A stretch of DNA of 64,000 bases from contig BQKZ01002296.1 of assembly GCA_036244855.1 (NCBI GenBank), forward strand, positions 1-64,000, given 5' to 3'. The position numbers and the translations under genes were made by a program. The notes under the pieces were generated by a model, which worked only from the letters and a program-made list of their open reading frames with translations, had not been told where the DNA came from and made no database searches. Position 1 is the stretch's first letter. Each line of letters begins with the position of its first letter. Source of the DNA: Temnopleurus reevesii. Lineage: Eukaryota > Echinodermata > Echinoidea > Temnopleuroida > Temnopleuridae. This document shows positions 1 to 9,456 of this stretch, piece by piece.

Positions 1-1018
1 CATGAGGAAGTTGATGTTCATCCGAACTTGTATTCCTGATAAGGCAATAAAAAATGAAAGTAAACATTTTATACTCATCATAACTTCTTATCAGGTAATT
101 TACTTTTTAGACATGAGGGACTGTGATTCTATAGTGGTGCATAATGTGAACAGGAATGCCTACAAAATTTGTATTCTTTGTCTTTTAGGTTCGGATAAAG
201 GGTACCAGTCTCATTACTTGCAACACAGAAATACAAACATGCTCACACCTTTTGTCTTGAAAACAATAATTATTCAATTATCTTGCATAGAAAACAAGAT
301 ACATTTACCATGTAATTTAGCAGGTGTGTCTAAAGGTTGGTTAAAAAGTATACAAGAGGGTCATGAATAAGTAATAATAGTGGACAATGAAATCTTCCAT
401 TGGGACAGATGTGATGAGTTATGGTATTATGGTGACATCTCCAGATCTTAGTGCTCCAAAATGAAAAAGGATAGAAAAAGAATACAATTTTTGGTCGGCA
501 TGTCTTAGTTAAGCATCACTTTACAAATTTGCATGAAGCACAAATTGAGATTCTGCTTGACTTCTAATCAAATAGTATTTTATGTTTAATATTTTCTTTC
601 TTTTTTTTCCAGATGTTGTTTTAATCATTGAGACTTTTGCACTTTATTAGCTAAATAAAATGAGCATAAAAATGTTGATAAAAATGATTGCTGTAATGCT
701 TGGGGTCTTATTTGGTTGCTGTTTGGCATCGCAGAATTACTCCAATTGGACCAAATTCATATTTCGGGGTCAGCAACATATATAGAACTAACTCAAACTT
801 GGCTGTTTTGAGATTAATGCATCAACAGATTGGGCCAACATTGCTCAGTGTATGAATATCAAATGAACAATAGATTTTCTTTAAAATGATAAGAAACATT
901 TGACACCACCGTGGAATTTAGAATATAATCAATTTCCTTTGTAACATTCTGATACCAAATTCTCATTTTAGCTCACAATGGAGTTGCCTCTTTGTTTCAA
1001 TGGACCATTGATATTTAC
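1..1018. other. Left edge: intron or 3' flank of the PLD6-like gene
   Basis: This stretch lies downstream of the last visible PLD6-like exon on the minus strand. That exon ends at a donor in phase 1, so at least one more coding exon, with the HKD motif, must follow. I looked for an HHKF-type motif on the minus strand between 1 and 960 and found none. The open frame at 2-370 on the plus strand has no family resemblance and AT-rich codon use. I see no RNA gene or recognisable repeat here. Confidence 0.5.
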
Positions 1019-1289
1019 CTTGCGATCTGAATTTCCCGACCTGTGTTCCAGTGTAATTCTGAGCCTCAAGATTAGTGATCACTCTGACTAGCACCCCACG
1101 CGCCTTCATGTTGATCACAAAATTGGCAAGATCCGCATCGGTCATGACGTAGACGCAGACGTCCAACGTCATCTCAGCCGAGCGTATGTGGGAAAGGAAT
1201 TGGTACATTGAGTTGGTCTCGTCGTGTGAGAACCAGCATCTGGCAACATGGCAGCCGTCTCCCCAGAAGTGGGCTTTGCAGGCTCTCAT
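1019..1289 (-). CDS. PLD6: PLD6/mitoPLD (Zucchini) homologue, coding exon 2 (partial gene)
   Basis: MitoPLD is an outer-mitochondrial-membrane phospholipase-D-family enzyme linked to cardiolipin hydrolysis and to piRNA 5' end formation. The exon runs from an acceptor (TTTTTCAG, AG at 1291-1290) to a donor (AAG|GTAAAT, GT at 1018-1017). It enters in phase 0 and leaves in phase 1, giving 90 codons plus 1 nt. It opens with a CCCH arrangement, C-x8-C-x4-C-x3-H (CKAHFWGDGC then HVARCWFSH), in the place where MitoPLD proteins carry a zinc-finger-like insertion. Then comes the first half of the PLD fold: SHIRSAEMTLDVCVYVMT, the helix before RGVLVRVIT, and GTQVGKFRSQG. The catalytic H-x-K motif belongs to the following exon, which is off the left edge, so activity cannot be judged. 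The identification rests on family recall, not on an alignment. Confidence 0.85.
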
Positions 1290-2504
1290 CTGAAAAACAG
1301 ATATTAAATCCAAGTGAATATTTCATTAAAGCGAATATCGAGTACTTGCAGAGAACTTCAATTTGGAAAAATGAATGATTAAAATAATCTTATGTTACAA
1401 ACAAAGCACAACGTGACTTGTGTAGACAAGGGAAAACTAATATGATAACCTCAAACCGGTTAAAAGCGAAATTATGTCATTCTCCACGTGCTCTGTCCAC
1501 TGCAGCAAACACAGGAAGCAGCGCGTGGGACTGGTATAAAATCTGTCGGCCCGACATGGCCCAATTTTGACCCTTTATTTGCACATTTCTCTGCCATTAT
1601 ACATTTTCTTGCAAAACACTTTGGCACATATTATTTATTCATAGTTCTGAACATTCTTCTCACATTTTGTGCGATTCTGTGAACATTTATTTTATTTTTT
1701 TAACAAATACCAGAATATATCTTTAATCATACAATTCAGGGAGGTGTTTCATCGAGTTACGAAAGACTGTAAGAATGACTTCACGCATGAGTGTTATCAC
1801 CTCTTGTGCTGAATGATCAAGAATCATATGGATATATTAAACTTGTAACCTACTCCAGTCTTTCTTAAAGTTGTGCGAACTTTAGTGAAGCACTGCTCAG
1901 ATATAGAATTTGAAAGAAGTTATAAAGAGAAGTGGTTTGACATGGATGTGCCATGTGCTCAGTGGAGATAACAGATTTTGGGAACTGGAATTGGATAACA
2001 TAAAAATGAAAGGATATACCACAAATAACATGAAAAGATATGGTGACGAAGGAAACATTAAAGTTGGTTTGAAAGAGGAGGATGTTCAAAATAAAAAAAG
2101 TGGGAGCGCACTTCATCCTTTGAATTAGAGGAAAAATGCTTACTTGAAAAGAAATAATAATTAGATTTTCAAGGGATTACTTTTGTAATTTGCATTGGGG
2201 CTACTGCTGAATATACTGTGGCTATCTTGCTCATCCAAGGGGCTCCATTTTATTATTGCAAATAAAGCAGCCACAATGTAAAGCAATGCAGTGCACTGCA
2301 TCTTTGAAATTTCCTTGTTCATATTTCATATTGATTCACAAATTTTTTTACAGATTTGAATCTGTCACTTTATCAAAGGCCATTTATGGGAAAAGAAAGC
2401 TTGAACATCCGGTTAATAAGATTCTTCCTTAGGTGACTCTGAACAAAATATTTGTCGCAAACAATGGAGGTTTGATGATTTTTAGGGGTAATTTAGAGGC
2501 TCAC
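1290..2504 (-). other. PLD6-like intron 1
   Basis: This is a 1.2 kb phase-0 intron between the membrane-anchor exon and the catalytic-domain exon. Its ends are GTGAGC and CAG. The short open frames inside, on both strands, show no recognisable protein. I see no structured repeat here. Confidence 0.6.
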
Positions 2505-2726
2505 CTTATCAGGGAAGATGAGAACCTTGTAGAAATAAGGGTCTTTGAATGCCTCTGGTTCCACTACTGCAGTAGTATCACTGGGCTCCGAAACTGTTGG
2601 CAATTTGCTGAACTTGCTACGGACATAGCTGCCAAGCTTTGATCTTTGCTTCCAAAGGTAATAGACGATCTCCGAAGCCACACCCACTGCCAGTGTGACA
2701 CCCACTAACTGTTTGATTGTTGCCAT
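2505..2726 (-). CDS. PLD6: PLD6/mitoPLD homologue, coding exon 1 (start codon and membrane anchor)
   Basis: The ATG at 2726 sits in a good initiation context (GCCATGG). An in-frame TTG further upstream is not a plausible eukaryotic start. The exon codes for 74 residues and ends in phase 0 at AAG|GTGAGC. Residues about 5-22 (KQLVGVTLAVGVASEIVYY) form one hydrophobic segment, followed by a basic stretch (WKQRSKLGSYVRSKFSK). This matches the N-terminal anchor that holds MitoPLD on the mitochondrial outer membrane with its catalytic domain in the cytosol. The exon ends with YFYKVLIFPDK, the first strand of the fold, and joins directly to the CCCH region in exon 2. The gene is divergent from the QRICH2-like gene; the two ATGs are 2.4 kb apart as assembled. 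Confidence 0.8.
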
Positions 2727-3008
2727 GGCGATGCTGTACCTGTCCAATATCAGCCTACATTTTCCTACGGCTAGCAGTTGTTGAGTGATTAGTGCAACTG
2801 TGGGATAACAATGGAAATATAAAAAGAATGTTAAGACAAGACGATGTTCTTAGAATTTATGATGCAAACACCTCTGTTAGGACGAGAAATTTGTACGTTT
2901 TACTTGATTCATTGCTAAGAGTGAGACAAAAAATATGGAAATTCATGGATAGATAGATAGTTGATACATTTAAGTAAAAATAAAACAAAATAAAGCACAA
3001 ACATAATC

Positions 3009-3255
3009 AGGGCGGTACAAACCCACTTGCCCGCTTGCCCGCATGCCCAGGGCAACAAGATTATCTCATTGGGCAAGTAAATGACATTGTCACTAGCCCA
3101 ATTGGGCAACTAAACATTTTATATTAGTTTTCCTCTGTATGCAAATTGGCATTGGCCATCGATTTTGGGCAAGAAAAACTTTTGTTTGGGCAAGTGATTG
3201 GAAAACTTTGTTGCCCGACTGGGCAACTGGTCAAGAAAATTCTTGTAGCACCCTG
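3009..3255. mobile_element. Short fold-back element (GGGCAA family), copy 1
   Basis: The ends are inverted: CAGGGCGGTACAA on the left and TTCTTGTAGCACCCTG on the right. Between them TTGCCC and GGGCAA occur many times in opposite orientations, so the whole unit can fold on itself. It has no coding capacity. It reads as a non-autonomous DNA transposon (MITE). A second copy lies at 9281-9456. Confidence 0.7.
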
Positions 3256-3355
3256 AATTAAGTGGAAAAAAAAATGAAAATGTAAAAATTTAATGTCTTG
3301 GACTTTACGCCACATTGTTTTTCTCTCAATTCAATTCAAATCAACAAACATTATT

Positions 3356-3888
3356 CAGGGGTGTGAGAACATCTGTGAAAAGAAAATCTGAATAAATAGG
3401 AAATGCTCAAAAATATCACGCTTTTCATTGAATTTGTATTGAAAACACCTGAAAAAGTGTTTTTTTTTAACCATGTCCGAAAAAAAAAAATCGGAATTCA
3501 TATTAAAGTCAGTCCGTCATGATCGACAGGACTTCCAGTTGCGAGCATGCACGGCCGGCGTGTTGTGTATTGGCAACAACGATATTTGAACATTTCCTTG
3601 CTTACGCCCCTTGCCAAGCTCAGACACTCGGAAAACTTCATACAAATTTCCGATCAATGATTCCTCTCCTCTTCAGCTTTGATTTCTCTAAAAATGTAAC
3701 AAACGCATATGTATGCGATTGCCGAGATGCGAGCTAGCGAAATATAACTTGCTCGCTCGCTATTCCAGGCTAAAAATGCCATGATTTTTCTGTTCGCCCA
3801 TATTCGTAATCAAAATGGCAGCGGCCAGTTAGCCGCGCCCTGAACGTCATGTCGCCCCGCCTTTAAAATCTGAAATCTCCCACCCCTG
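3356..3888. mobile_element. MITE with ends CAGGGGTGTGAGA, copy carrying an internal insertion
   Basis: The ends (CAGGGGTGTGAGAAC and CTCCCACCCCTG) and internal blocks (ATCACGCTTTTCATTGAATT, ATCGGAATTCATATTAAA) match the 173 bp element at 18556-18728. Here about 355 bp of unrelated, more GC-rich sequence (about 3510-3864) interrupts the right arm. The interrupting piece has no recognisable open frame. Confidence 0.7.
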
Positions 3889-4896
3889 ATTACTGTATTC
3901 AAATGTGTAGCATGCCCCATAATATTCCAGGAGTCAGCCTAATTTACAAATACATGTTTGTATATCTCCATTGACAATAGACCAAAGTTCAAATCAATGT
4001 ACAGTTAATTACAAAAAATGGAAATATAAATTTAGCTACCCCTGATTTCTGAAATATGGGGTATGCTAAACATTTTAAATGGCAAGTTACTTAGGCCGAC
4101 ACAATCGGTCTCACTCTCAGCTAGTTTGATGAAAAGAATATATATCTGAAAATACTTCTAAGTCTAACAAAGCAGTAATTATTAATTAACATGAAACATT
4201 ATCCAATATGACAATAGCTGCATTAAAAAAAAGTATTATTATCATTTAAGTTCAGTTGGCTATCCCTTTTCTCACAAGTCACAAAGAGAAACAACAACGT
4301 TGCTGTCGTCAATCGAGCTAGGGCTTGGCCTTCCAAACTACCGAAAACGTATAGTGCCGGACGCCGACTCGGCCCCGAGGCAAGGCCTACGTAAACCGCT
4401 CCTCCCGGGTGGAAGTGTCTTGCGGGCGCACTCTTTATGTATTTTGGGGCATGTTTAGCGTTTATGACGCTGGTCTTAATGCATTAACTTCTAAATCTAA
4501 TCTGTATTGGGAAACTATATTCAAGATCGCATTTTACCACTATAGTTATGCTATGAAACATACCATTTTTAGAGTTTTAATTCTTTTGCAGAAAAATATC
4601 TCGTCCTTTGATCACCCGGCGACGATGCACGTGCACTTTACAGATGTAAATATAACCTTTGACCTTAAAGTAAGCGGATGGATTTTCAAATTAGTAAATA
4701 AAGTGAGGCGGCCAAGAAAACATTCAACTTTTTGTTATCAAATGTTCATATCACCCAAATAAAAGGGTAAAACAATAAATATTGAGAAATCTATAGATTC
4801 TAGCGGATAAATGGAATGCTCATATCAAATTATACCCGAATCACGATAACTCTCTTTTCTGTGCGTGGATGAATATCACAGACATAGTGATTCGGC

Positions 4897-4909
4897 GTTG
4901 CCAAGCATC
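4897..4909 (+). promoter_or_regulatory. Possible RFX X-box-like site
   Basis: GTTGCC-A-AGCATC fits the X-box consensus (GTNRCC, 0-3 nt, RGYAAC) at all but one position. It lies about 250 bp upstream of the QRICH2-like ATG. RFX factors drive many ciliary genes, and QRICH2 is a flagellar protein. The match is short and could be chance. Confidence 0.25.
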
Positions 4910-5159
4910 CTCAGTACTGGTGTAAGCAAAGCATGGGGAAGATACGGGCAACACGATCTTGTCGACCGTAACTGCACAACCTTCATCCGGGGAGCGTCGG
5001 GCGAGATTTCAATTACGGCACCGCTTCGCTGCTCGGGCACTCGCTGAGTTGAGCTGTGTCATTGACGTCTCCAAATTTGTTGACTGATGTGAAGGAAATA
5101 CGTTGGATTTGTAATGTGTCATCTTTAGCAAGGAAGCGAGAACAAATAAAGATAATAAA

Positions 5160-5738
5160 ATGGCTACCATGACAGAAATAAATTTCACAGAACTGATTGA
5201 TTTGTCGCTTGGAACTCCCGAAGTTGTGAATTACAAAGGTTTGCGAGTGCTTCTTGCTGCAATAGTGAGTAAACTTGGGGTGAGCACTATCAATTTGGAA
5301 CTAAATGAAGGGGATAAAAAAGATCTGAAAGATGCGAAAGATGCTCAATCAAAAACAAAAGATGTTGGGAATGTTCAACAACCTGGGACGAGGCCTGCCA
5401 CCGGCACCAGTGCGGGAAGAACTGAGGCAACCAACGTCGTCACTGACATCGACAAAAGCAAGAGCATTGCAGAAACAGGTGCAGCCCGATTGTCTAAAGA
5501 TGACTCGATGCCCAAAGTTATCCAGGAAATGGAGCAGAAGATGTCAAAAATTGAAGGTCAGCTGAGTATACTGAACGCCTTGCCATCAAACCAAAGTTTG
5601 ATGTCGAGATCTGGAATTGGAAGCCAGGGATCGGGAAGCAGTGACGATGGAAACAGGAAGCCGACTCCAGTGTCTGATATGTGGCAACTCATGCAGGTTC
5701 AGAAGACGGCTGCAGCAAATGAGGAAGGCGTTTCAAAG
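5160..5738 (+). CDS. QRICH2: QRICH2-like coding exon 1 (first assembled copy)
   Basis: The ATG lies in a strong context (AAAATGG), with a second in-frame Met at codon 4. The exon gives 193 codons and leaves in phase 0 at AAG|GTATCA. Residues 7-45 are the conserved family head (ELIDLSLGTPEVVNYKGLRVLLAAIVSKL in two stretches), helical and possibly involved in assembly. The rest is polar: a Lys/Asp-rich stretch, a Thr/Gly/Pro-rich linker, one short heptad-like helix (MPKVIQEMEQKMSKIEGQL) and a Ser/Gly-rich stretch. The reading frame continues 14 codons past the donor before a stop, so the donor is inferred from the splice motif and from phase agreement with exon 2. An identical exon stands at 7079-7657. 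Confidence 0.85.
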
Positions 5739-6274
5739 GTATCAAAACTTACCAAAGTTTTAGCAATTATTTATTTTTATTAATTGATATATTAAAGACC
5801 AATTGCACAGAGGAAGAAAACACAAACTTTGTGCGAGCTACTGCGTGTCCAGTCATTCTTTAGTAATCTTGGGTTTTACTTTTAGACCTACTTTCATTTT
5901 AAGGGCCCTTAAAAGTTAAATCATTGCAGATGGAATGTGGTTGCCACTAGTTTGCCACCTTGACCAATATACCCTAACCACCCTAATGAAGATGGTGACC
6001 AATGCCAGTCCCAAATTTAGTTCCCTAGAACCCAGGATAAAACTCAAGTGAATAGTCATATCTAGTGTGGAATTGTAAAAAGTAAAGTCCTCCATAAAGT
6101 TTGCCTTTGCCTTTTACAACATTTAACAAACATTCTCTGTCTGGATACTCCTTCTCTTTGGACACTCAATAAGGCAATATATCTACCGTATGGGTACCAC
6201 TTTCCGGCCATCCTGGTATAACCGGCCACCAAGCCTCATGCAGTTTGTCTATGGCGCGCACATGGCGCGCACTT

Positions 6275-6275
6275 N
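6275..6275. other. Single-N assembly join 1
   Basis: A lone N replaces a gap of unknown size. Left and right flanks overlap by about 1.9 kb of near-identical sequence. Confidence 0.95.
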
Positions 6276-8192
6276 CCGGACGCCGACTCGGCCCCGAGGC
6301 AAGGCCTACGTAAACCGCTCCTCCCGGGTGGAAGTGTCTTGCGGGCGCACTCTTTATGTATTTTGGGGCATGTTTAGCGTTTATGACGCTGGTCTTAATG
6401 CATTAACTTCTAAATCTAATCTGTATTGGGAAACTATATTCAAGATCGCATTTTACCACTATAGTTATGCTATGAAACATACCATTTTTAGAGTTTTAAT
6501 TCTTTTGCAGAAAAATATCTCGTCCTTTGATCACCCGGCGACGATGCACGTGCACTTTACAGATGTAAATATAACCTTTGACCTTAAAGTTAGCGGATGG
6601 ATTTTCAAATTAGTAAATAAAGTGAGGCGGCCAAGAAAACATTCAACTTTTTGTTATCAAATGTTCATATCACCCAAATAAAAGGGTAAAACAATAAATA
6701 TTGAGAAATCTATAGATTCTAGCGGATAAATGGAATGCTCATATCAAATTATACCCGAATCACGATAACTCTCTTTTCTGTGCGTGGATGAATATCACAG
6801 ACATAGTGATTCGGCGTTGCCAAGCATCCTCAGTACTGGTGTAAGCAAAGCATGGGGAAGATACGGGCAACACGATCTTGTCGACCGTAACTGCACAACC
6901 TTCATCCGGGGAGCGTCGGGCGAGATTTCAATTACGGCACCGCTTCGCTGCTCGGGCACTCGCTGAGTTGAGCTGTGTCATTGACGTCTCCAAATTTGTT
7001 GACTGATGTGAAGGAAATACGTTGGATTTGTAATGTGTCATCTTTAGCAAGGAAGCGAGAACAAATAAAGATAATAAAATGGCTACCATGACAGAAATAA
7101 ATTTCACAGAACTGATTGATTTGTCGCTTGGAACTCCCGAAGTTGTGAATTACAAAGGTTTGCGAGTGCTTCTTGCTGCAATAGTGAGTAAACTTGGGGT
7201 GAGCACTATCAATTTGGAACTAAATGAAGGGGATAAAAAAGATCTGAAAGATGCGAAAGATGCTCAATCAAAAACAAAAGATGTTGGGAATGTTCAACAA
7301 CCTGGGACGAGGCCTGCCACCGGCACCAGTGCGGGAAGAACTGAGGCAACCAACGTCGTCACTGACATCGACAAAAGCAAGAGCATTGCAGAAACAGGTG
7401 CAGCCCGATTGTCTAAAGATGACTCGATGCCCAAAGTTATCCAGGAAATGGAGCAGAAGATGTCAAAAATTGAAGGTCAGCTGAGTATACTGAACGCCTT
7501 GCCATCAAACCAAAGTTTGATGTCGAGATCTGGAATTGGAAGCCAGGGATCGGGAAGCAGTGACGATGGAAACAGGAAGCCGACTCCAGTGTCTGATATG
7601 TGGCAACTCATGCAGGTTCAGAAGACGGCTGCAGCAAATGAGGAAGGCGTTTCAAAGGTATCAAAACTTACCAAAGTTTTAGCAATTATTTATTTTTATT
7701 AATTGATATATTAAAGACCAATTGCACAGAGGAAGAAAACACAAACTTTGTGCGAGCTACTGCGTGTCCAGTCATTCTTTAGTAATCTTGGGTTTTACTT
7801 TTAGACCTACTTTCATTTTAAGGGCCCTTAAAAGTTAAATCATTGCAGATGGAATGTGGTTGCCACTAGTTTGCCACCTTGACCAATATACCCTAACCAC
7901 CCTAATGAAGATGGTGACCAATGCCAGTCCCAAATTTAGTTCCCTAGAACCCAGGATAAAACTCAAGTGAATAGTCATATCTAGTGTGGAATTGTAAAAA
8001 GTAAAGTCCTCCATAAAGTTTGCCTTTGCCTTTTACAACATTTAACAAACATTCTCTGTCTGGATACTCCTTCTCTTTGGACACTCAATAAGGCAATATA
8101 TCTACCGTATGGGTACCACTTTCCGGCCATCCTGGTATAACCGGCCACCAAGCCTCATGCAGTTTGTCTATGGCGCGCACATGGCGCGCACT
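6276..8192. repeat. Assembly duplicate, second copy
   Basis: Matches 4357-6273 base for base apart from one noticed change. This copy continues without a break into the downstream intron, so it is the better one to use for the gene model. Confidence 0.85.
7079..7657 (+). CDS. QRICH2: QRICH2-like coding exon 1 (second assembled copy)
   Basis: The same 193 codons as at 5160-5738 with the same start context and donor. It is contiguous with the rest of the gene, so I would keep this copy in the model. I see no protein difference between the two. Confidence 0.85.
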
Positions 8193-8475
8193 AAGGTTAA
8201 ATGCGCGCCCAAATAAGCGCACGTACGCTTCAACACAATCCCTATGGAGGCTCAAATCACCAGGCAGGCGGCCGGAAACACCCGCCCCATGTCGCTTGGC
8301 GATCGCCGATTGCTGCGCAAATATACGGGCGCCCTTCATTAAGTTATGCACATCAATTTAAAGCCCAGAATTTCGGCTAAATTATGATCTGAAAATAAAC
8401 TTGAAATGCTGGATCTTGTGACTTGTGGAAGAGCAAAACTGCTTAAGAGGCCGGAAACTGGTGCTCATACGGTAC
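8103..8475. mobile_element. Fold-back element with 26 bp imperfect inverted ends
   Basis: The left end (TACCGTATGGGTACCACTTT...) and the reverse complement of the right end (GTACCGTATGAGCACCAGTTT...) agree at most positions and both run into CCGGCC. The middle is GC-rich, with a run of GGCGCGCA repeats. An open minus-strand frame of 88 codons (8085-8351) has no recognisable domain. A truncated left end of the same element lies at 6184-6274, cut by the N. Confidence 0.6.
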
Positions 8476-9280
8476 TCTATACCCAGTTTAATGCCGGGTG
8501 GACGAGGTGGTTAATATCAATGTGACAGTTACTTTAAAGTTATTCTTGCTGTAATGTAATTTAGTGACTAATTCAAACTTTCCTCAGGGTAGTACATTCC
8601 AAAGAACAATGATGTTTACCAATTACATCATTGGATCTATATTAAAAGTTTTTGCTACAAAGCCTCAATATGAAAATTGACAGTTCTTTGCCATTTTATT
8701 TTTTAATCTTCAGAGTGGTTTGATCTGTTGGTTGTTAGTAGAATATATGTTAATTATTAAATTATGTAAATCAAATTCCTTTACAGAGAGAAGGTAAAAT
8801 ATGTTAAACGGTAAAATGTAGCTCCACACCAGTAAAATTCTGCTTCGATTGAAAGCAGAAGAAAAAAGAAGAAACTAACAGATAAAATAAGGAAGTGCAA
8901 GACCGTTAAGAATGATTGAAATAGTTATATTTTGAGGGAATTGGCAACGTTAGCGCATATGATTTATGACATACATAGATGTACCTCATTGAAGTGGTGT
9001 TGAAAATATTAATATCAATATTAATTGAAACACTATGATACAAAAATCTCTTTGTAACATTATTTATTGTTATTGAAATCATATTAATCTGACCAGTCTA
9101 TCATGCACCTTAACCGTATGAATTCATCAACAGATCTATACATTTGGCTATTTGCTTAGTAAAGGTTTAGAAGACCTAAATAAAAAGCAACAATAATAAA
9201 TATTGAGTCAGAATTATCATTATAAAGCTCAAAACCACATGATCCACTGATCCCCCTGTGATCCCATTGGCCTGAGCTAC

Positions 9281-9456
9281 CAGGGCGCTACAAACCCACT
9301 TGCCCAAATGCCCAGGGCAACAAAATTGAGCCATTGGGCAAGTAGATAAGACTGTCACTTGCCCAAAAAAGATGTATAAATTGTGTTTGGGCCATTAATT
9401 TGAGAAGCCACTTGTGCTGTTGGGCAAGTGGTGCAAAATATTCTTGTAGCACCCTG
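9281..9456. mobile_element. GGGCAA-family fold-back element, copy 2
   Basis: Ends CAGGGCGCTACAAACCCACT and TTCTTGTAGCACCCTG, as in the copy at 3009-3255, with the same alternating TTGCCC and GGGCAA words. It is 176 bp and non-coding. Confidence 0.7.

Larger units (their letters stand above)
2727..5159. promoter_or_regulatory. Spacer between the divergent PLD6-like and QRICH2-like genes
   Basis: This 2.4 kb must hold the 5' ends and promoters of both genes. The first part is interrupted by two fold-back elements (3009-3255 and 3356-3888). About 4300-4440 is GC- and CpG-rich compared with its surroundings. I see no TATA box at a convincing distance from either ATG. The open frames at 4409-4762 and 4865-5047 show no family resemblance and are probably untranslated leader or promoter sequence. 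From 4357 onward the sequence is repeated at 6276, see the join at 6275. Confidence 0.45.
4357..6274. repeat. Assembly duplicate, first copy (paired with 6276-8192)
   Basis: About 1.9 kb is repeated at a constant offset of 1,919 bp on the other side of the single N at 6275. I noticed one substitution (A at 4672, T at 6591). It includes the first QRICH2-like exon. The copy stops inside a fold-back element whose complete version follows at 8103-8475. This is expected of two contigs with unmerged overlapping ends rather than of a real tandem duplication. Confidence 0.85.

Noticed and set aside
2..370. 122-codon open frame at the left edge as a PLD6 exon or separate gene
   Set aside because: Wrong strand for PLD6, no HKD motif and no resemblance to any family I know.
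4409..5047. Open frames upstream of QRICH2 exon 1 (117 and 60 codons, repeated at 6190-6966)
   Set aside because: No family resemblance and no splice link; they sit in the presumed promoter or leader and are repeated only because of the assembly duplicate.
8085..8351. 88-codon minus-strand frame in GC-rich sequence
   Set aside because: It lies inside a fold-back element with GGCGCGCA repeats; openness is explained by composition and I recognise no domain.
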